Shown here: piece by piece, positions 1 to 9,405 of the stretch
How positions within the stretch are numbered: position 1 is the stretch's first letter
How the letters are laid out: each line of letters opens with the position of its first letter
Assembly: GCA_963745765.1 (NCBI GenBank)
Contig: CAVUYQ010000031.1
Location: forward strand, 1 to 64,000
From: Ww85 sp963745765
GTDB lineage: Bacteria > Desulfobacterota > Desulfobulbia > Desulfobulbales > Desulfocapsaceae
Direction: 5' to 3'
DNA length: 64,000 bases
Position numbers and translations under genes: made by a program
Notes under the pieces: generated by a model
What the model saw: only the letters and a program-made list of their open reading frames with translations
The model's database searches: none
Told to the model about the DNA's origin: nothing

Positions 1-269
1 ATTGCTGCATAGGTTTCTTCGCCCAGGGGGAAGGAAATAGTGGTAAGAACCACTAATTGGAGAGACGTCAGTTCAGGTACAATCGCCCGACACCCTCTAC
101 GTGAGAAATCTATAATCGTGCCGCTAAATACTTCTCCGCCCGGGTTCACCGTGCAGCACATTTCCAATCGTACCGGATATCTGACATCTTTTCTGAATAT
201 CCTCAAATAATCGAGCGTATGCAGAACAGACCGCATGACAAGTGCTGCCCGTTCGGGTTTCCTTTTCAC
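1..269 (-). CDS. PilZ-domain protein, 3' end beyond the window
   Basis: Reading the minus strand just downstream of the wecA-like stop gives an open frame from a GTG at 269 (alternative ATG at 236) that runs off the window. About 89 residues are visible. They contain RYPVR, matching the PilZ RxxxR motif, and DFSRRG, matching the second PilZ motif (D/N)xSxxG. Both motifs contact cyclic di-GMP in known PilZ proteins. The gene starts about 20 bases after the wecA-like gene, so they probably share a transcript. A PilZ protein beside a polysaccharide cluster suggests c-di-GMP control of polymer output, which is inference. No strong ribosome binding site favours either start. Confidence 0.7.
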   Translation of the reverse strand, partial: MKRKPERAALVMRSVLHTLDYLRIFRKDVRYPVRLEMCCTVNPGGEVFSGTIIDFSRRGCRAIVPELTSLQLVVLTTISFPLGEETYAA

Positions 270-289
270 TGATCTGCGTTCTTTATATA

Positions 290-1326
290 CTATCCCTTTC
301 GTTCAAGGTATAAGGTCAAGACGATATATCCCAGCAGATAGAGGATATAAATTGCAAAAAAAACATAATCGGGAATGGCATAGAACGGTTCAAACAACGT
401 CACACCGCTTAACAATACAGAAAATCCGACGATAACCCTGACCGTCCGTTCTTTCCCCAGGCCATAACGTACAAGGAGATGATGCAGATGATGCTGATCG
501 GCCTTGAAAGGGCTGTATCCCTGCAGGACCCTCCTGGTCATCACGACAATGGTATCGGTTATTGGAACCGCAAGGATCAGAAGCGGAACGACAGGACGCG
601 TAATCGGTTCAGCACCCTGGGTCATCACGATTGCCATGTAGGCGAGAGCGAAGCCAAGACATAAGCTTCCGGCATCACCCATAAAAACAGTTGACGGAGT
701 CCAGTTGAAACGGAGAAAGCCAAGTACCGCTCCGGCAAATGCCAGATTCAGCAACATCAGAATACTGTTGCCGCCAAATGCGGCATGAAGCGCAAAGGCG
801 CAAAAACCGACAAAGGCAATACTCCCGGCAAGACCATCCAGCCCATCTACGAGGTTAAGAGAATTTATCACACCAACAACGCAAAAAACAGTTACCGCCC
901 AGATAATAATATCGATATCCGGCAACTTTAGTGGCCCCACACCAAATAAATCGCCGAAAGACAAAAGATAGGCATCACCCAGATACATGATCAATACACA
1001 GGCAATAATCTGGGTGTAAATTTTCGACGGGGGCCGAGTTCCCTGAAATCATCCAGAAAGCCTATAAGGAGCAGGACCGACAACCCAAGGAAAAATCCAC
1101 GAAAGCCCCGGAAAGGAATCACAAGAAGGCTGCTGAATGTCGCCGCAATCACCATGCCGATACCGCCGACAAGAGGCCGGGGCACCCGGTGCACCTTCCT
1201 GCTGTCAGGTCTGTCAATAAGTCCGATGGCACGGGCAATACTTGCAAGACGTGGAATAACAAACAGGGCTGAAAACAAAGCCACAAGGAAAGCCAGTAAG
1301 ATTCTAAACTCAGAGGAAAGAATCAT
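290..1326 (-). pseudogene. WecA/MraY-family undecaprenyl-phosphate sugar-1-phosphate transferase, frameshifted
   Basis: This polytopic membrane enzyme transfers a sugar-1-phosphate from a UDP-sugar to undecaprenyl phosphate, the first step of lipid-linked glycan assembly. The upstream frame carries VHRVPRPLVGG and the Mg-binding FLDDFRE. The downstream frame carries NSLNLVDGLDGL, MGDAGS and the histidine-rich DQHHLHH motif, all typical of the family. The frames separate near 1012-1016: adding one C to a CCC run joins KFT directly to QIIACVLIMYLG and gives about 345 residues, the normal family length. I place the start at the ATG at 1326 (MILSSEF); the longer upstream extension is not family-like. 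It diverges from the polysaccharide cluster and probably starts its polymer. Sequencing error is more likely than true loss. Confidence 0.8.
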
Positions 1327-1541
1327 ATGACCAATAGAGAGTATTTGATATTTTGACGGAAGACCATTTATTTGGTTACCTCGGCAGTATTCTGCGCTGA
1401 AAGCTGGAATGCCGGGCTCAAAGTTTAGCAAGTCACGTCAAAGAAAACTATCATAATTCGTTCTCTATGAGTACAATATTGATATCTTTTCTAAAAAAGT
1501 AAGCCGGGTAATCGTGTACTACACAATTTGGTCGTGAGACA

Positions 1542-2675
1542 TTGTCGATGAATTACTTCTTCCTGGAATTCCTGCAACCCTTTCCTTTCACGACCCCCAT
1601 TCAGTTTGATCAAGAAACATTGCTTTACGCAGAGACTCTGGCCAGAAAGCACAATGTCTGGATGCTGTTTTATGTTCAACTTCAACGATACCAGAAAGAG
1701 AAGGATGAAAACGAAGTTATTCAAACTTTTCTGGCTAAGCGCAAAACGCTGTTTTTTAAAAATATAGCCAATTCTCTTGCCCAATATGCGGTGGAAAAGG
1801 ATGTGCTGTCCGTTCTTGCTGCAGAGAAAATCCCGGCCATTGTATTAAAAGGAAACGCAATAGCCCGCGATATATACAAAAACGAAAATTCCCGGTCATC
1901 CTGCGATATTGATGTATTAATACATTTTTCGAACATAGAGCACGCTGATGCTATACTTTCAAATACCGGCTATTCTCGCATAGACTCGCTGCCTTTAGGA
2001 TTTTTAAAGTACCGCCTACACCATGCAACCTATCAGCATAAGAAATCTCGAACATTTGTTGAGATCCATTGGAATTTTTCCATTCCCGGATTTTTTGAAC
2101 TGACCTCCGAAGATATCTGGGATCAAACAGTTTGTGATGAAGATGGCAGTCTTCATCTGACTCCTGAAATGAACATTATTATGTTACTTATGCATCATCA
2201 TATGCATGCATTCAAACAGCTAAAAAGCACTGTCGATCTGTATTGGGCATTTTATGTTTATGAAAACCTGATAGACTGGCAGCATTTGGCAAGTAAATTA
2301 CACAAAATCGGGCTATTGAAAAGCACCAATATTACTATTAGTCAGATTCGACGGTCATTGGAAAGACAAAGCAAAAAGCTAACAAGCTTAGAAATTCTGA
2401 ATAGAAAGCTAACTATGTTACGCATTGCCCCTGTTTTTTTACTTGACTACTTTACTATAAATCTAGAAAAAAATGATTCTTTTTTAACTATTAAAGATAA
2501 GTTCCTCTTTCGTTTTGCCCTTGATAAACGATCAAACATTTTTTTCTCCTTTACAAAAACGTTTTTTCCCTCTCCAAAAGCAATTAGAGAGTTATACAAT
2601 GACTACACAAATATCATGATATTAAATTTGTATATTAAGTATTTCAAATGGCGGTTATTGGGTAGAGATTGTTAA
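1542..2675 (+). CDS. Nucleotidyltransferase-family protein of polysaccharide loci (NTP_transf_5-like)
   Basis: A 377-residue soluble protein. Residues around 100-140 read IPAIVLKGNAIARDIY followed by SCDIDVLI, the lysine-glycine and D-x-D pattern of the uncharacterised nucleotidyltransferase family often found in exopolysaccharide clusters. Further on it has FVEIHWNF, also typical of that family. The substrate is unknown. The ORF can start at TTG 1542 or, more naturally, at ATG 1548. It opens the plus-strand cluster and is divergent from the wecA-like gene, with about 200 bases of shared upstream region. The 3' half is noticeably AT-rich, as are the next two genes, which suggests acquisition by transfer. 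Confidence 0.7.
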   Translation: MSMNYFFLEFLQPFPFTTPIQFDQETLLYAETLARKHNVWMLFYVQLQRYQKEKDENEVIQTFLAKRKTLFFKNIANSLAQYAVEKDVLSVLAAEKIPAIVLKGNAIARDIYKNENSRSSCDIDVLIHFSNIEHADAILSNTGYSRIDSLPLGFLKYRLHHATYQHKKSRTFVEIHWNFSIPGFFELTSEDIWDQTVCDEDGSLHLTPEMNIIMLLMHHHMHAFKQLKSTVDLYWAFYVYENLIDWQHLASKLHKIGLLKSTNITISQIRRSLERQSKKLTSLEILNRKLTMLRIAPVFLLDYFTINLEKNDSFLTIKDKFLFRFALDKRSNIFFSFTKTFFPSPKAIRELYNDYTNIMILNLYIKYFKWRLLGRDC

Positions 2676-2772
2676 ATTTCATTTTTTCCGTTTTGTGATA
2701 TTTAAAAGGACTTTTTAATTACAAACAGTCATTCCTATTCTAATAGAACGCAATTCTCTTAATTTAAGCCTA

Positions 2773-4221
2773 ATGAAATCATTAAAGGAAAAAAGTTTAA
2801 AAGGTTTACTATGGGATTTTATCGGAAGGATAGGCCTACAGGGAGTAGGTTTTTTCGTTTCCATCATTCTTGCCCGTATTTTAGCACCAGAAGATTTCGG
2901 TCTACTTGCAATTATCACAGTGCTTATAAACCTAGCTTCTGTTTTCCTCGATTTCGGTTTTAGCACCGCCTTAATACAACAAAGTGAAGTGAATGATTTA
3001 CATTATTCCTCCGTTTTTTATATTAATGTAGCCATGGGATTTATTTTTGCTTTAATTGTTTATGCAATAGCACCATTTATTGCCAGCTTTTATGATAATT
3101 CATCCCTTAAAAACCTTATCCGTTTCATGTCACTGAGTTTTATAGTTAATTCTTTCGGTAATGTGATGCGAGCAAGATTACGTCGCGAAATGAATTTCAA
3201 GTCCATTGCCAGTTCCAACATAAGTGCGGCACTTATTAGTGGCACCGGAGCAGTATATATGGCTTGGGCAGGATATGGAGTATGGAGTCTTGCGGTACAA
3301 AGTGTTACCAATCAGGTTTTAGCTAATATAATTTTGTATTTCTTATCGTCCAGGCAAATTAATCTCGGATTCAATTTCCAATCTTTAAAAGATTTGTGGC
3401 TATTCAGTTCACGCATGTTTTTTTCGAGCCTTCTAGACACGCTTTTTAACAACGCTGATTCATTAATCATTGGTAAAATATTAAATACATCTACACTCGG
3501 ATTCTATTATAGAGCCAAGTCTCTTGAAGACTTTAGCATGCGCTATACCTCATCAACCATTTCAAGCGTTTTGCTGCCAGGCCTCAGTTCTCTGCAGCAT
3601 GACATGCAAAAACTTAAGCATGCGGTAATCAAAGTTTTTCATCTACTTTCTTTTATTTCTTTCATAGGATGTGGATTACTCCTGGTATCCAGTCGCGAAA
3701 TCATAATCCTATTATTTTCAATTAAGTGGGAACCTTCCGTAATCATGTTCCAGATACTTATTGCAGGTGCTTTTGCTTCCCAAATATTCAGCCTATTTTA
3801 CAACACCTTATTGAGTACTGGAAATATAAATACTTATTTAAAGATTAACGCACTCAATAAATTTCTGTTGTTTTTAAATTTCTCGACATTAGCTCTTTGG
3901 GGGTTAGAAGCTTACCTGATAATTTTTACCCTTATTAGACTTATTACGTTTTTTATCGGAATGATATGCGTTAGCAATATATTAAATCTCGGAGGATTGT
4001 TATTCAAATATACAATGGAATATTTATCAATTTATGGTCTATCTGTACTTATTGTTTTCGTTTTACAGTCTATAATCCATTTGAACAACATGTATCAATA
4101 TTTAATTGTTTTGTCTTTTCTTTATATAACAATTTTCATACTATTATCATATTTTGCTAAATGTCATGGTCTAAAACTGTTTTTAACAGAAATTATTAAA
4201 CCATTAAAAAGTCATATATAA
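2773..4221 (+). CDS. Polysaccharide flippase of the MOP superfamily (Wzx/WzxC type)
   Basis: A 482-residue, very hydrophobic protein whose N-terminus (KGLLWDFIGRIGLQGVGFF, then ARILAPEDFGLLAI) is the hallmark of MOP-type lipopolysaccharide/exopolysaccharide flippases. It should have 12-14 membrane helices and move undecaprenyl-linked repeat units across the inner membrane. Full family length, no break seen. It lies between the nucleotidyltransferase and pyruvyltransferase genes, and the cluster also has a Wzy-like polymerase, so a Wzx/Wzy route is likely. Coding sequence here is strikingly AT-rich compared with genes from about 5.2 kb onward. Confidence 0.85.
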   Translation: MKSLKEKSLKGLLWDFIGRIGLQGVGFFVSIILARILAPEDFGLLAIITVLINLASVFLDFGFSTALIQQSEVNDLHYSSVFYINVAMGFIFALIVYAIAPFIASFYDNSSLKNLIRFMSLSFIVNSFGNVMRARLRREMNFKSIASSNISAALISGTGAVYMAWAGYGVWSLAVQSVTNQVLANIILYFLSSRQINLGFNFQSLKDLWLFSSRMFFSSLLDTLFNNADSLIIGKILNTSTLGFYYRAKSLEDFSMRYTSSTISSVLLPGLSSLQHDMQKLKHAVIKVFHLLSFISFIGCGLLLVSSREIIILLFSIKWEPSVIMFQILIAGAFASQIFSLFYNTLLSTGNINTYLKINALNKFLLFLNFSTLALWGLEAYLIIFTLIRLITFFIGMICVSNILNLGGLLFKYTMEYLSIYGLSVLIVFVLQSIIHLNNMYQYLIVLSFLYITIFILLSYFAKCHGLKLFLTEIIKPLKSHI

Positions 4222-4256
4222 CTATTTTTTTATAAATATTTTATTGGAGCTTTTGA

Positions 4257-5129
4257 ATGAACCTAAAATCAGAAGAAATAATTTATTTTTTATATAGGAA
4301 GTTACCTAAAATAATCAAGGGATTGTACAAAGGAAATCTAATATTTGCATATCATGGAAAATTTAAAAACTTCGGGGATCAGCTAACGCCTGTCATATTA
4401 GACTATTATGGTTTTACAACTGTTTTTGCACATTACAACCCTAAATATTGGTTTTCTGGAAAAGCTAAAATAGTTTCAGTCGGTACCCTATTACAGGGTA
4501 CTCCGTCAGATTTTGATGGGATTATTTTGGGTTCAGGGTCAACAGATATACCCTTATCTTTTCCATCGGCTGAAATTTTAGGTGTACGAGGGAAATTAAC
4601 ACAACTTAACCTTAAAATGGAAAATAAAAAACTAGTTCTAGGGGACCCTGGATTGCTAGTATCAACAATTTTTCCTGATATAAAAATCAAATCTTATAAG
4701 TTGGGTGTCATACCGCATTTTTTTGACAAAGGTGATGTTATAATTGAAAAATACAAGAAAAATTTCGGGAATTTGGTTAAAATTATTGATGTACAAAGAG
4801 ACCCATTGGAAGTAATTAATGATATCAAATGTTGTGATAATATAATTTCCTCTTCGCTACATGGACTGATTGTTGCCGATTCATTTGGTATTCCTAATAT
4901 CATGTATGTAATTAGAAGTAATATCCCTCCCATTCACGATCATAAATACCGAGATTATTATTCTGCATTCAACACTGAATTAGATTTAATCGAAGTAGAT
5001 GGAACAGAAACCATTGATTTCTTTTTATCAAAGGTTAGGTCACACCAGGAACTGGTAAGTCCTGTTAAGTTAGAGTTGCATAACCTATTCACAGAACTGA
5101 AGAATTATTTTAAAAATCATGCCACCTGA
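4257..5129 (+). CDS. Polysaccharide pyruvyltransferase family protein
   Basis: A 290-residue cytoplasmic enzyme of the family that transfers pyruvate from phosphoenolpyruvate to sugars as a ketal, adding acidic groups to exopolysaccharides. Diagnostic segments are NFGDQLTPVILDYY near the N-terminus, LGSGST and VRGKLT in the middle, GDPGLL, and SSSLHGLIVADSFGIP near residue 200, all characteristic of the family. It overlaps the following glycosyltransferase by about 11 bases, so they are cotranscribed. The gene is AT-rich like the flippase. The acceptor sugar cannot be predicted. Confidence 0.85.
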   Translation: MNLKSEEIIYFLYRKLPKIIKGLYKGNLIFAYHGKFKNFGDQLTPVILDYYGFTTVFAHYNPKYWFSGKAKIVSVGTLLQGTPSDFDGIILGSGSTDIPLSFPSAEILGVRGKLTQLNLKMENKKLVLGDPGLLVSTIFPDIKIKSYKLGVIPHFFDKGDVIIEKYKKNFGNLVKIIDVQRDPLEVINDIKCCDNIISSSLHGLIVADSFGIPNIMYVIRSNIPPIHDHKYRDYYSAFNTELDLIEVDGTETIDFFLSKVRSHQELVSPVKLELHNLFTELKNYFKNHAT

Positions 5130-6328
5130 AAAAAAAAGGGAACTATTAATTATCTCTTCTGGAGACTTTTTTTCTACCTACGGAGGAGGACAAGTCTACG
5201 TAAAAAACCTGGTTGACGAATTGATTCGACAAGGAATTCAGCCATCCATCGCAACACCGGGGAAACCTGGAAGGCTCATCCAGAAATATAGCGGCTGCAA
5301 AATATTCTCCTACGACCCAACCGCCGGACAGGCCGAACTGAAGAAATTATTGCTCGAAATTCAACCGGATGTTGTGCATGCACACGGCCACAAGGCATCT
5401 TTTGCCAAAGCCTGTGTTGCTGTTGGTTTACCGTGCATTGTTACTGCACACCACGGAGGACTTCTCTGCCCGGCAGGGACCCTACTGAACCACCGTGATC
5501 AGATCTGCAAAATCAAAGCGAATTCCCACGATTGCCTGCCCTGCGTGCTTAAAAATATTCGCGGTGGCATTGCAGCGTGGCCGATTCTACGAATACTACC
5601 ATTAAATCTCCGATTATATTTAGGTGTTCAGCTGAAAAAGCTTCCCTTCCTACTATATATTACACCTGTAATGCAAACCTCGTTAAATATTGAAAACAAG
5701 GCAGAAGAATGGAGTGATATCTGTGAAAATGTCCGATTGCTGATTGCCCCATCATATGCTATTGCTGAAAGCATGGCGTTAAACGGCTGCCCAAAACATA
5801 AAATTTGCGTTATCCCCCATGGGATTCCACTAACTGAAGTTAAGATGCCGCGAAAATTCAAACCTGAACAAGAAGCAGACAGGCCTGTCCGCTTTTTTCG
5901 TGGGCCGTATCTGCCATTTTAAAGGAGTCCATATCATGCTTGAAGCATTCCATCGTCTCAATGGCTCCGCAGAGCTTCATGTTATTGGTGGAGCCGGCAA
6001 CAATCCTGAGAACCGCTACATGAATGTCTTGATAAAAAGATATAAGGCTGATACGCGTATTATTTGGCACGGGAAAATTGATCATAGCCGAGTTAATGAC
6101 CTGATAACTCAGTTTGATATCATGATCCATCCCAGCATCTATTTGGAGGTATTTGGGTTAAATATTGCCGAATCCCTGGTAATGGGAAAACCGGTCATTG
6201 CCACTCGCTGCGGAGGTGCAGAGATGCAGGTTAAAGATGGTGTGAATGGCCTGCTGGTGAAACCAAACGACATACAAGCCCTTAAACATGAAATGATGAA
6301 AGTAATAAAAAGCACCTCAACTCATTAG
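5119..6328 (+). pseudogene. GT4-family glycosyltransferase, frameshifted
   Basis: A GT-B fold retaining glycosyltransferase. The first frame begins LLIISSGDFFSTYGGGQVYV and includes VVHAHGHKASF, a TAHHGG segment and IPHGIPL. The second frame has VGRICHFKGVHIMLEAF, then EVFGLNIAESLVMGKPVIA, the donor-binding E-x7-E region. The frames part in the T6 run at about 5893-5898: removing one T joins RFF to VGRI and restores about 402 residues. An internal cysteine cluster (CPAGTLLNHRDQIC ... CLPC) resembles that of other GT4 proteins with a CxxC insert. It overlaps the pyruvyltransferase gene. A homopolymer sequencing error is the simplest explanation. Confidence 0.8.
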
Positions 6329-6409
6329 AACATTGTCTATCCATACTAAAAAAGTCAATTCCTTGGAACAACATGTCAAAGACCTGAAAAAACAATATCA
6401 AATGATACT

Positions 6410-7564
6410 ATGAAGAAAAAACGAGTTGTCATTGATGCAAGCCTTATTTTTACATTTGGTGAACAATGTTTACCGGGTATTGGGCGTACAACTCTTGAGT
6501 TAATAAAGGCTTTGGAGCAAATAGAAGACTTGCCATTTGAGCTTGTTTTGTTTGGCCAAAGATTCAGCAATAATCGTTTTCAAAGATACGGGTTTGCCTC
6601 ACCGGTTCGTTACCTGAGGCTTCCCCGTTGGAAATGCTTTAACTGGCTGCGCGAAAAATTACCTATAGTTGAGTTCTTGACGAGATCAGACCTGCTGCAT
6701 GTCACTAGCAATCATGCACCGGTATTCGCCCCCCATAGAACTGTTGTAACCATACACGATGCCATGTTTTTGTGTTATCCTGAAGAACATCTTCATAGGG
6801 AAAAAGAGTCAGCCGATATTCTTACATTGGCCAAAGCCTGTAGAGCCATTATCACTTGTTCGGAAAACTCAAAAAAAGATCTTGTCAACTATGGCCGTAT
6901 TGCTGAAAGGAAAATACATGTCATCCACTGGGGATATGATCAAACACTTTTTTTTAAAATACCGGATCCTGCCGCTAATCACGCTTTCCTGGCTAATAGG
7001 TTTCAAATCGTATCGCCTTATTTTCTAAGTGTTTCATGTGATATCGGACGCAAAAACAGCCCTGCTATCGTGAATAATTTTCTCATGATGAAGGAAGACA
7101 AGACCCGTCATGACCTCGTCATGGTCTGGAAAAACCCATTGCAAGAGATAAAAGATCAGGTTGCGGCTCATCGAAGAGGTAAACGTGTTCATTTTCTTTC
7201 CAACATATCAGATGAAGAACTGCGACATCTGTATAACGGCGCGACAGCACTTCTTTTCCCTTCAGAGTATGAAGGTTTTGGTCTTCCGGTTCTTGAAGCA
7301 ATGGCATGCGGGACGCCGGTGATCACCTGCAATGCTTCCTCACTTCCTGAAGTTGGCGGCAACGCCGCAATTTACATTGCTCCCGGTGATCACTTGGCCC
7401 TGCTCGGCGAAATGGAAGCCTTTACACAAGGGAAATACAACCGAGAGGAATTAGGTGTCAGGTGTCTGACCCAGGCAAAAAAATTCTCCTGGTCACAATG
7501 CGCATTGAAAACAATAGCGGTTTATAGTTCGATCTCTGCGGGCGTTGACAGCAAACGAAGATGA
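6410..7564 (+). CDS. GT4-family glycosyltransferase
   Basis: A 384-residue GT-B glycosyltransferase. The acceptor half begins VVIDASLIFTFGEQCLPGIGRTTLEL. The C-terminal donor half contains HFLSNISDEELRHLYNGA and FPSEYEGFGLPVLEAMACGTPVI, the E-x7-E signature of GT4 enzymes such as mannosyltransferases. Full length. Its stop overlaps the start of the PIG-L gene as ATGA at 7561-7564, so translation is coupled. The precise sugar and linkage are not readable from sequence. Confidence 0.88.
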   Translation: MKKKRVVIDASLIFTFGEQCLPGIGRTTLELIKALEQIEDLPFELVLFGQRFSNNRFQRYGFASPVRYLRLPRWKCFNWLREKLPIVEFLTRSDLLHVTSNHAPVFAPHRTVVTIHDAMFLCYPEEHLHREKESADILTLAKACRAIITCSENSKKDLVNYGRIAERKIHVIHWGYDQTLFFKIPDPAANHAFLANRFQIVSPYFLSVSCDIGRKNSPAIVNNFLMMKEDKTRHDLVMVWKNPLQEIKDQVAAHRRGKRVHFLSNISDEELRHLYNGATALLFPSEYEGFGLPVLEAMACGTPVITCNASSLPEVGGNAAIYIAPGDHLALLGEMEAFTQGKYNREELGVRCLTQAKKFSWSQCALKTIAVYSSISAGVDSKRR

Positions 7565-8328
7565 TCGGTCCTAAAAACTATATGCGTCGCACCAGACGAC
7601 AGGCGCTCCAGATTGTTTGCCTGCTTCTTGGCAACGGAAAAATGACACCACCTGCTAATCTTGTTGTTGTGGCTCCGCACCCTGACGATGAAGTGCTTGG
7701 CTGTGCCGGACTTATCGCCCAAGTTAAAGCAAATCAAGGAAAGGTGCATGTTGTCTTGTTGACAGGCGGCGAAAAAGCACACGACAACTGTTGTAGGGTG
7801 AGTCCAGCGGAAATTTCCAGAATACGACGTCACCTTGCGGTTTCTGCCGGAGCAGTGCTCGGTCTTTCTGAAGGCGATTTCACCTTCCTCGACTGGCCCG
7901 ATGGACAACTTCAAAGCACTATTCTTGGAGATAACGATTGCGCGAGGCAATTGAACCGAATCATAATGTCTTTCCAGGCTGATGCACTCTATTGCCCCCA
8001 TCCGTTTGAAGGCTGGCCTGATCATGTAGCCGCAGAGAAGTTGACCAGAAAGATTATTAGTGGAATGGAAAAAAAGCCGGCTCTTTATCATTATTGTGTC
8101 TGGTTCTGGTATTCCATGTCCCTGAGAAAGGCTTTTTCCTGTGATTGGAAGAATAAACTGACACTCGACATAAAAGATGTCTATCCGCGAAAGCAAAAGT
8201 CTATAAGTTACTACATGCAGCCATGCGCCCCTTGCGGCAAGCCCTGGTCTGGGATGCTGCCTGAGGAATTCCTGAACGCTTTTACCTGGGACAAGGAAAT
8301 ATTCTTTAAAGTCGACACAAACAACTAA
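7561..8328 (+). CDS. PIG-L/LmbE-family N-deacetylase
   Basis: A 255-residue zinc-dependent deacetylase of the PIG-L family, which removes acetyl groups from N-acetyl sugars. The zinc motif appears near residue 38 as APHPDDEVLGCAG, followed by VVLLTGGEKA, and the third ligand is probably in YCPHPFEGWPDH near residue 140. It is coupled to the preceding glycosyltransferase by ATGA and followed after 3 bases by the acetyltransferase. A deacetylase next to an acyltransferase suggests that an amino sugar in the polymer, or its precursor, is deacetylated and then re-acylated (inference). Confidence 0.88.
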   Translation: MIGPKNYMRRTRRQALQIVCLLLGNGKMTPPANLVVVAPHPDDEVLGCAGLIAQVKANQGKVHVVLLTGGEKAHDNCCRVSPAEISRIRRHLAVSAGAVLGLSEGDFTFLDWPDGQLQSTILGDNDCARQLNRIIMSFQADALYCPHPFEGWPDHVAAEKLTRKIISGMEKKPALYHYCVWFWYSMSLRKAFSCDWKNKLTLDIKDVYPRKQKSISYYMQPCAPCGKPWSGMLPEEFLNAFTWDKEIFFKVDTNN

Positions 8329-8331
8329 TGT

Positions 8332-9405
8332 ATGAACAATTGGACGTTTGAATGTATAACGGACTGGGAAACAATCTGGTCTGATCATTTCACCGGAAAG
8401 TGGCTGGCATGGCTTGAGAAAAGTCGGTCAAGTCATGTGTTTTTCCATCCTGCGCTGGTGAAAGCCTGGGTAGAAACATATATCCCCCTGCGGGATATCA
8501 GTCCGCTCTTCTTTATTGCTAAAAAGGCCCATACCACGGTATTTCTGCCTCTTGTTTTATGGAAAAAAAATTGGAAGAATGCTTACATTCATGAGGTTGT
8601 ACCGGTTGGTTATTCTGATTTTGACTACCATGACCCACTCATTGTCGGAGCAGAAGAGGGCTTCGCACAAAACAGATTCTGGGCTAGTTGGTTAACAGCA
8701 CTGGAACGGCTGGATGTGAACTACGATTCGGTGAACATTACGGGTATCAGGTCGGGGACAGCCGCTTGCGGGCAAAATTGGCATGAAGAGGACCTGTGCC
8801 CTTATTGCGATATCTCAGGATTTCTTGCTCCCGAAGATTTTTTGCCGTCTCTTAAAGCCCGATTAAGGGGGGATCTGGGTCGACAGATCAGGCGGTTAAC
8901 AGAACAAGGGGACTTGACATACCACGTCTACGCTCCAAATGACGTGAATGGCGGTTTAACCGTTCTGCCGGACTTTCTTACTCTTCATGCAGAACGCTGG
9001 CCTCATGCTTATAAAGCATCCTCCCTTCATGAAAACATTTTACGGAGAGGTCTCGAGGAGGGCATTGTTCATTTTTCGGAACTCAGGCTTGATGAAAAAC
9101 CCATGAGCTGGCATTTCGGTTTTATATACCGTGAGAGATTCTATTATTACCTTCCGGCTATTGATCCTCATTTCTCAAAGCTGTCTCCCGGCAAAGTGCA
9201 TCTGCTTAAATGTGTAGAGGATGCAATTCATCTAAAGCTGTCAGTTTTTGACCACCTGCGCGGCGAGGAGTCATATAAGTCCGGATGGACTAATCAGGTG
9301 GAAAAACTGAATACATTTACCGTAAAAAAGCATACAACCGTAAGCACTATCAAATCTTTTTTGGTCGAGAGAGTTAAACCATTAATCACACGTCGACATC
9401 CCTAA
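8332..9405 (+). CDS. CelD/FemAB-like GNAT acetyltransferase
   Basis: A 357-residue protein of the CelD/BioF2-like group of GNAT acyltransferases common in polysaccharide clusters. Evidence is the overall pattern: an N-terminal half with HVFFHPALVKAWVETY, the DFDYHDPLI segment, and a C-terminal GNAT core with SWHFGFIYRERFYYYLPAIDP and SPGKVHLLKCVEDAI. It would transfer an acyl group to an amino sugar or lipid-linked glycan in the cytoplasm. The stop codon shares its last base with the next start (TAATG at 9403-9407). The specific acyl donor is unknown. Confidence 0.78.
   Translation: MNNWTFECITDWETIWSDHFTGKWLAWLEKSRSSHVFFHPALVKAWVETYIPLRDISPLFFIAKKAHTTVFLPLVLWKKNWKNAYIHEVVPVGYSDFDYHDPLIVGAEEGFAQNRFWASWLTALERLDVNYDSVNITGIRSGTAACGQNWHEEDLCPYCDISGFLAPEDFLPSLKARLRGDLGRQIRRLTEQGDLTYHVYAPNDVNGGLTVLPDFLTLHAERWPHAYKASSLHENILRRGLEEGIVHFSELRLDEKPMSWHFGFIYRERFYYYLPAIDPHFSKLSPGKVHLLKCVEDAIHLKLSVFDHLRGEESYKSGWTNQVEKLNTFTVKKHTTVSTIKSFLVERVKPLITRRHP

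Noticed and set aside
7522..8388. 288-codon minus-strand ORF opposite the PIG-L deacetylase gene
   Set aside because: The plus strand has clear zinc-deacetylase motifs and operon overlaps; the antisense product resembles nothing.
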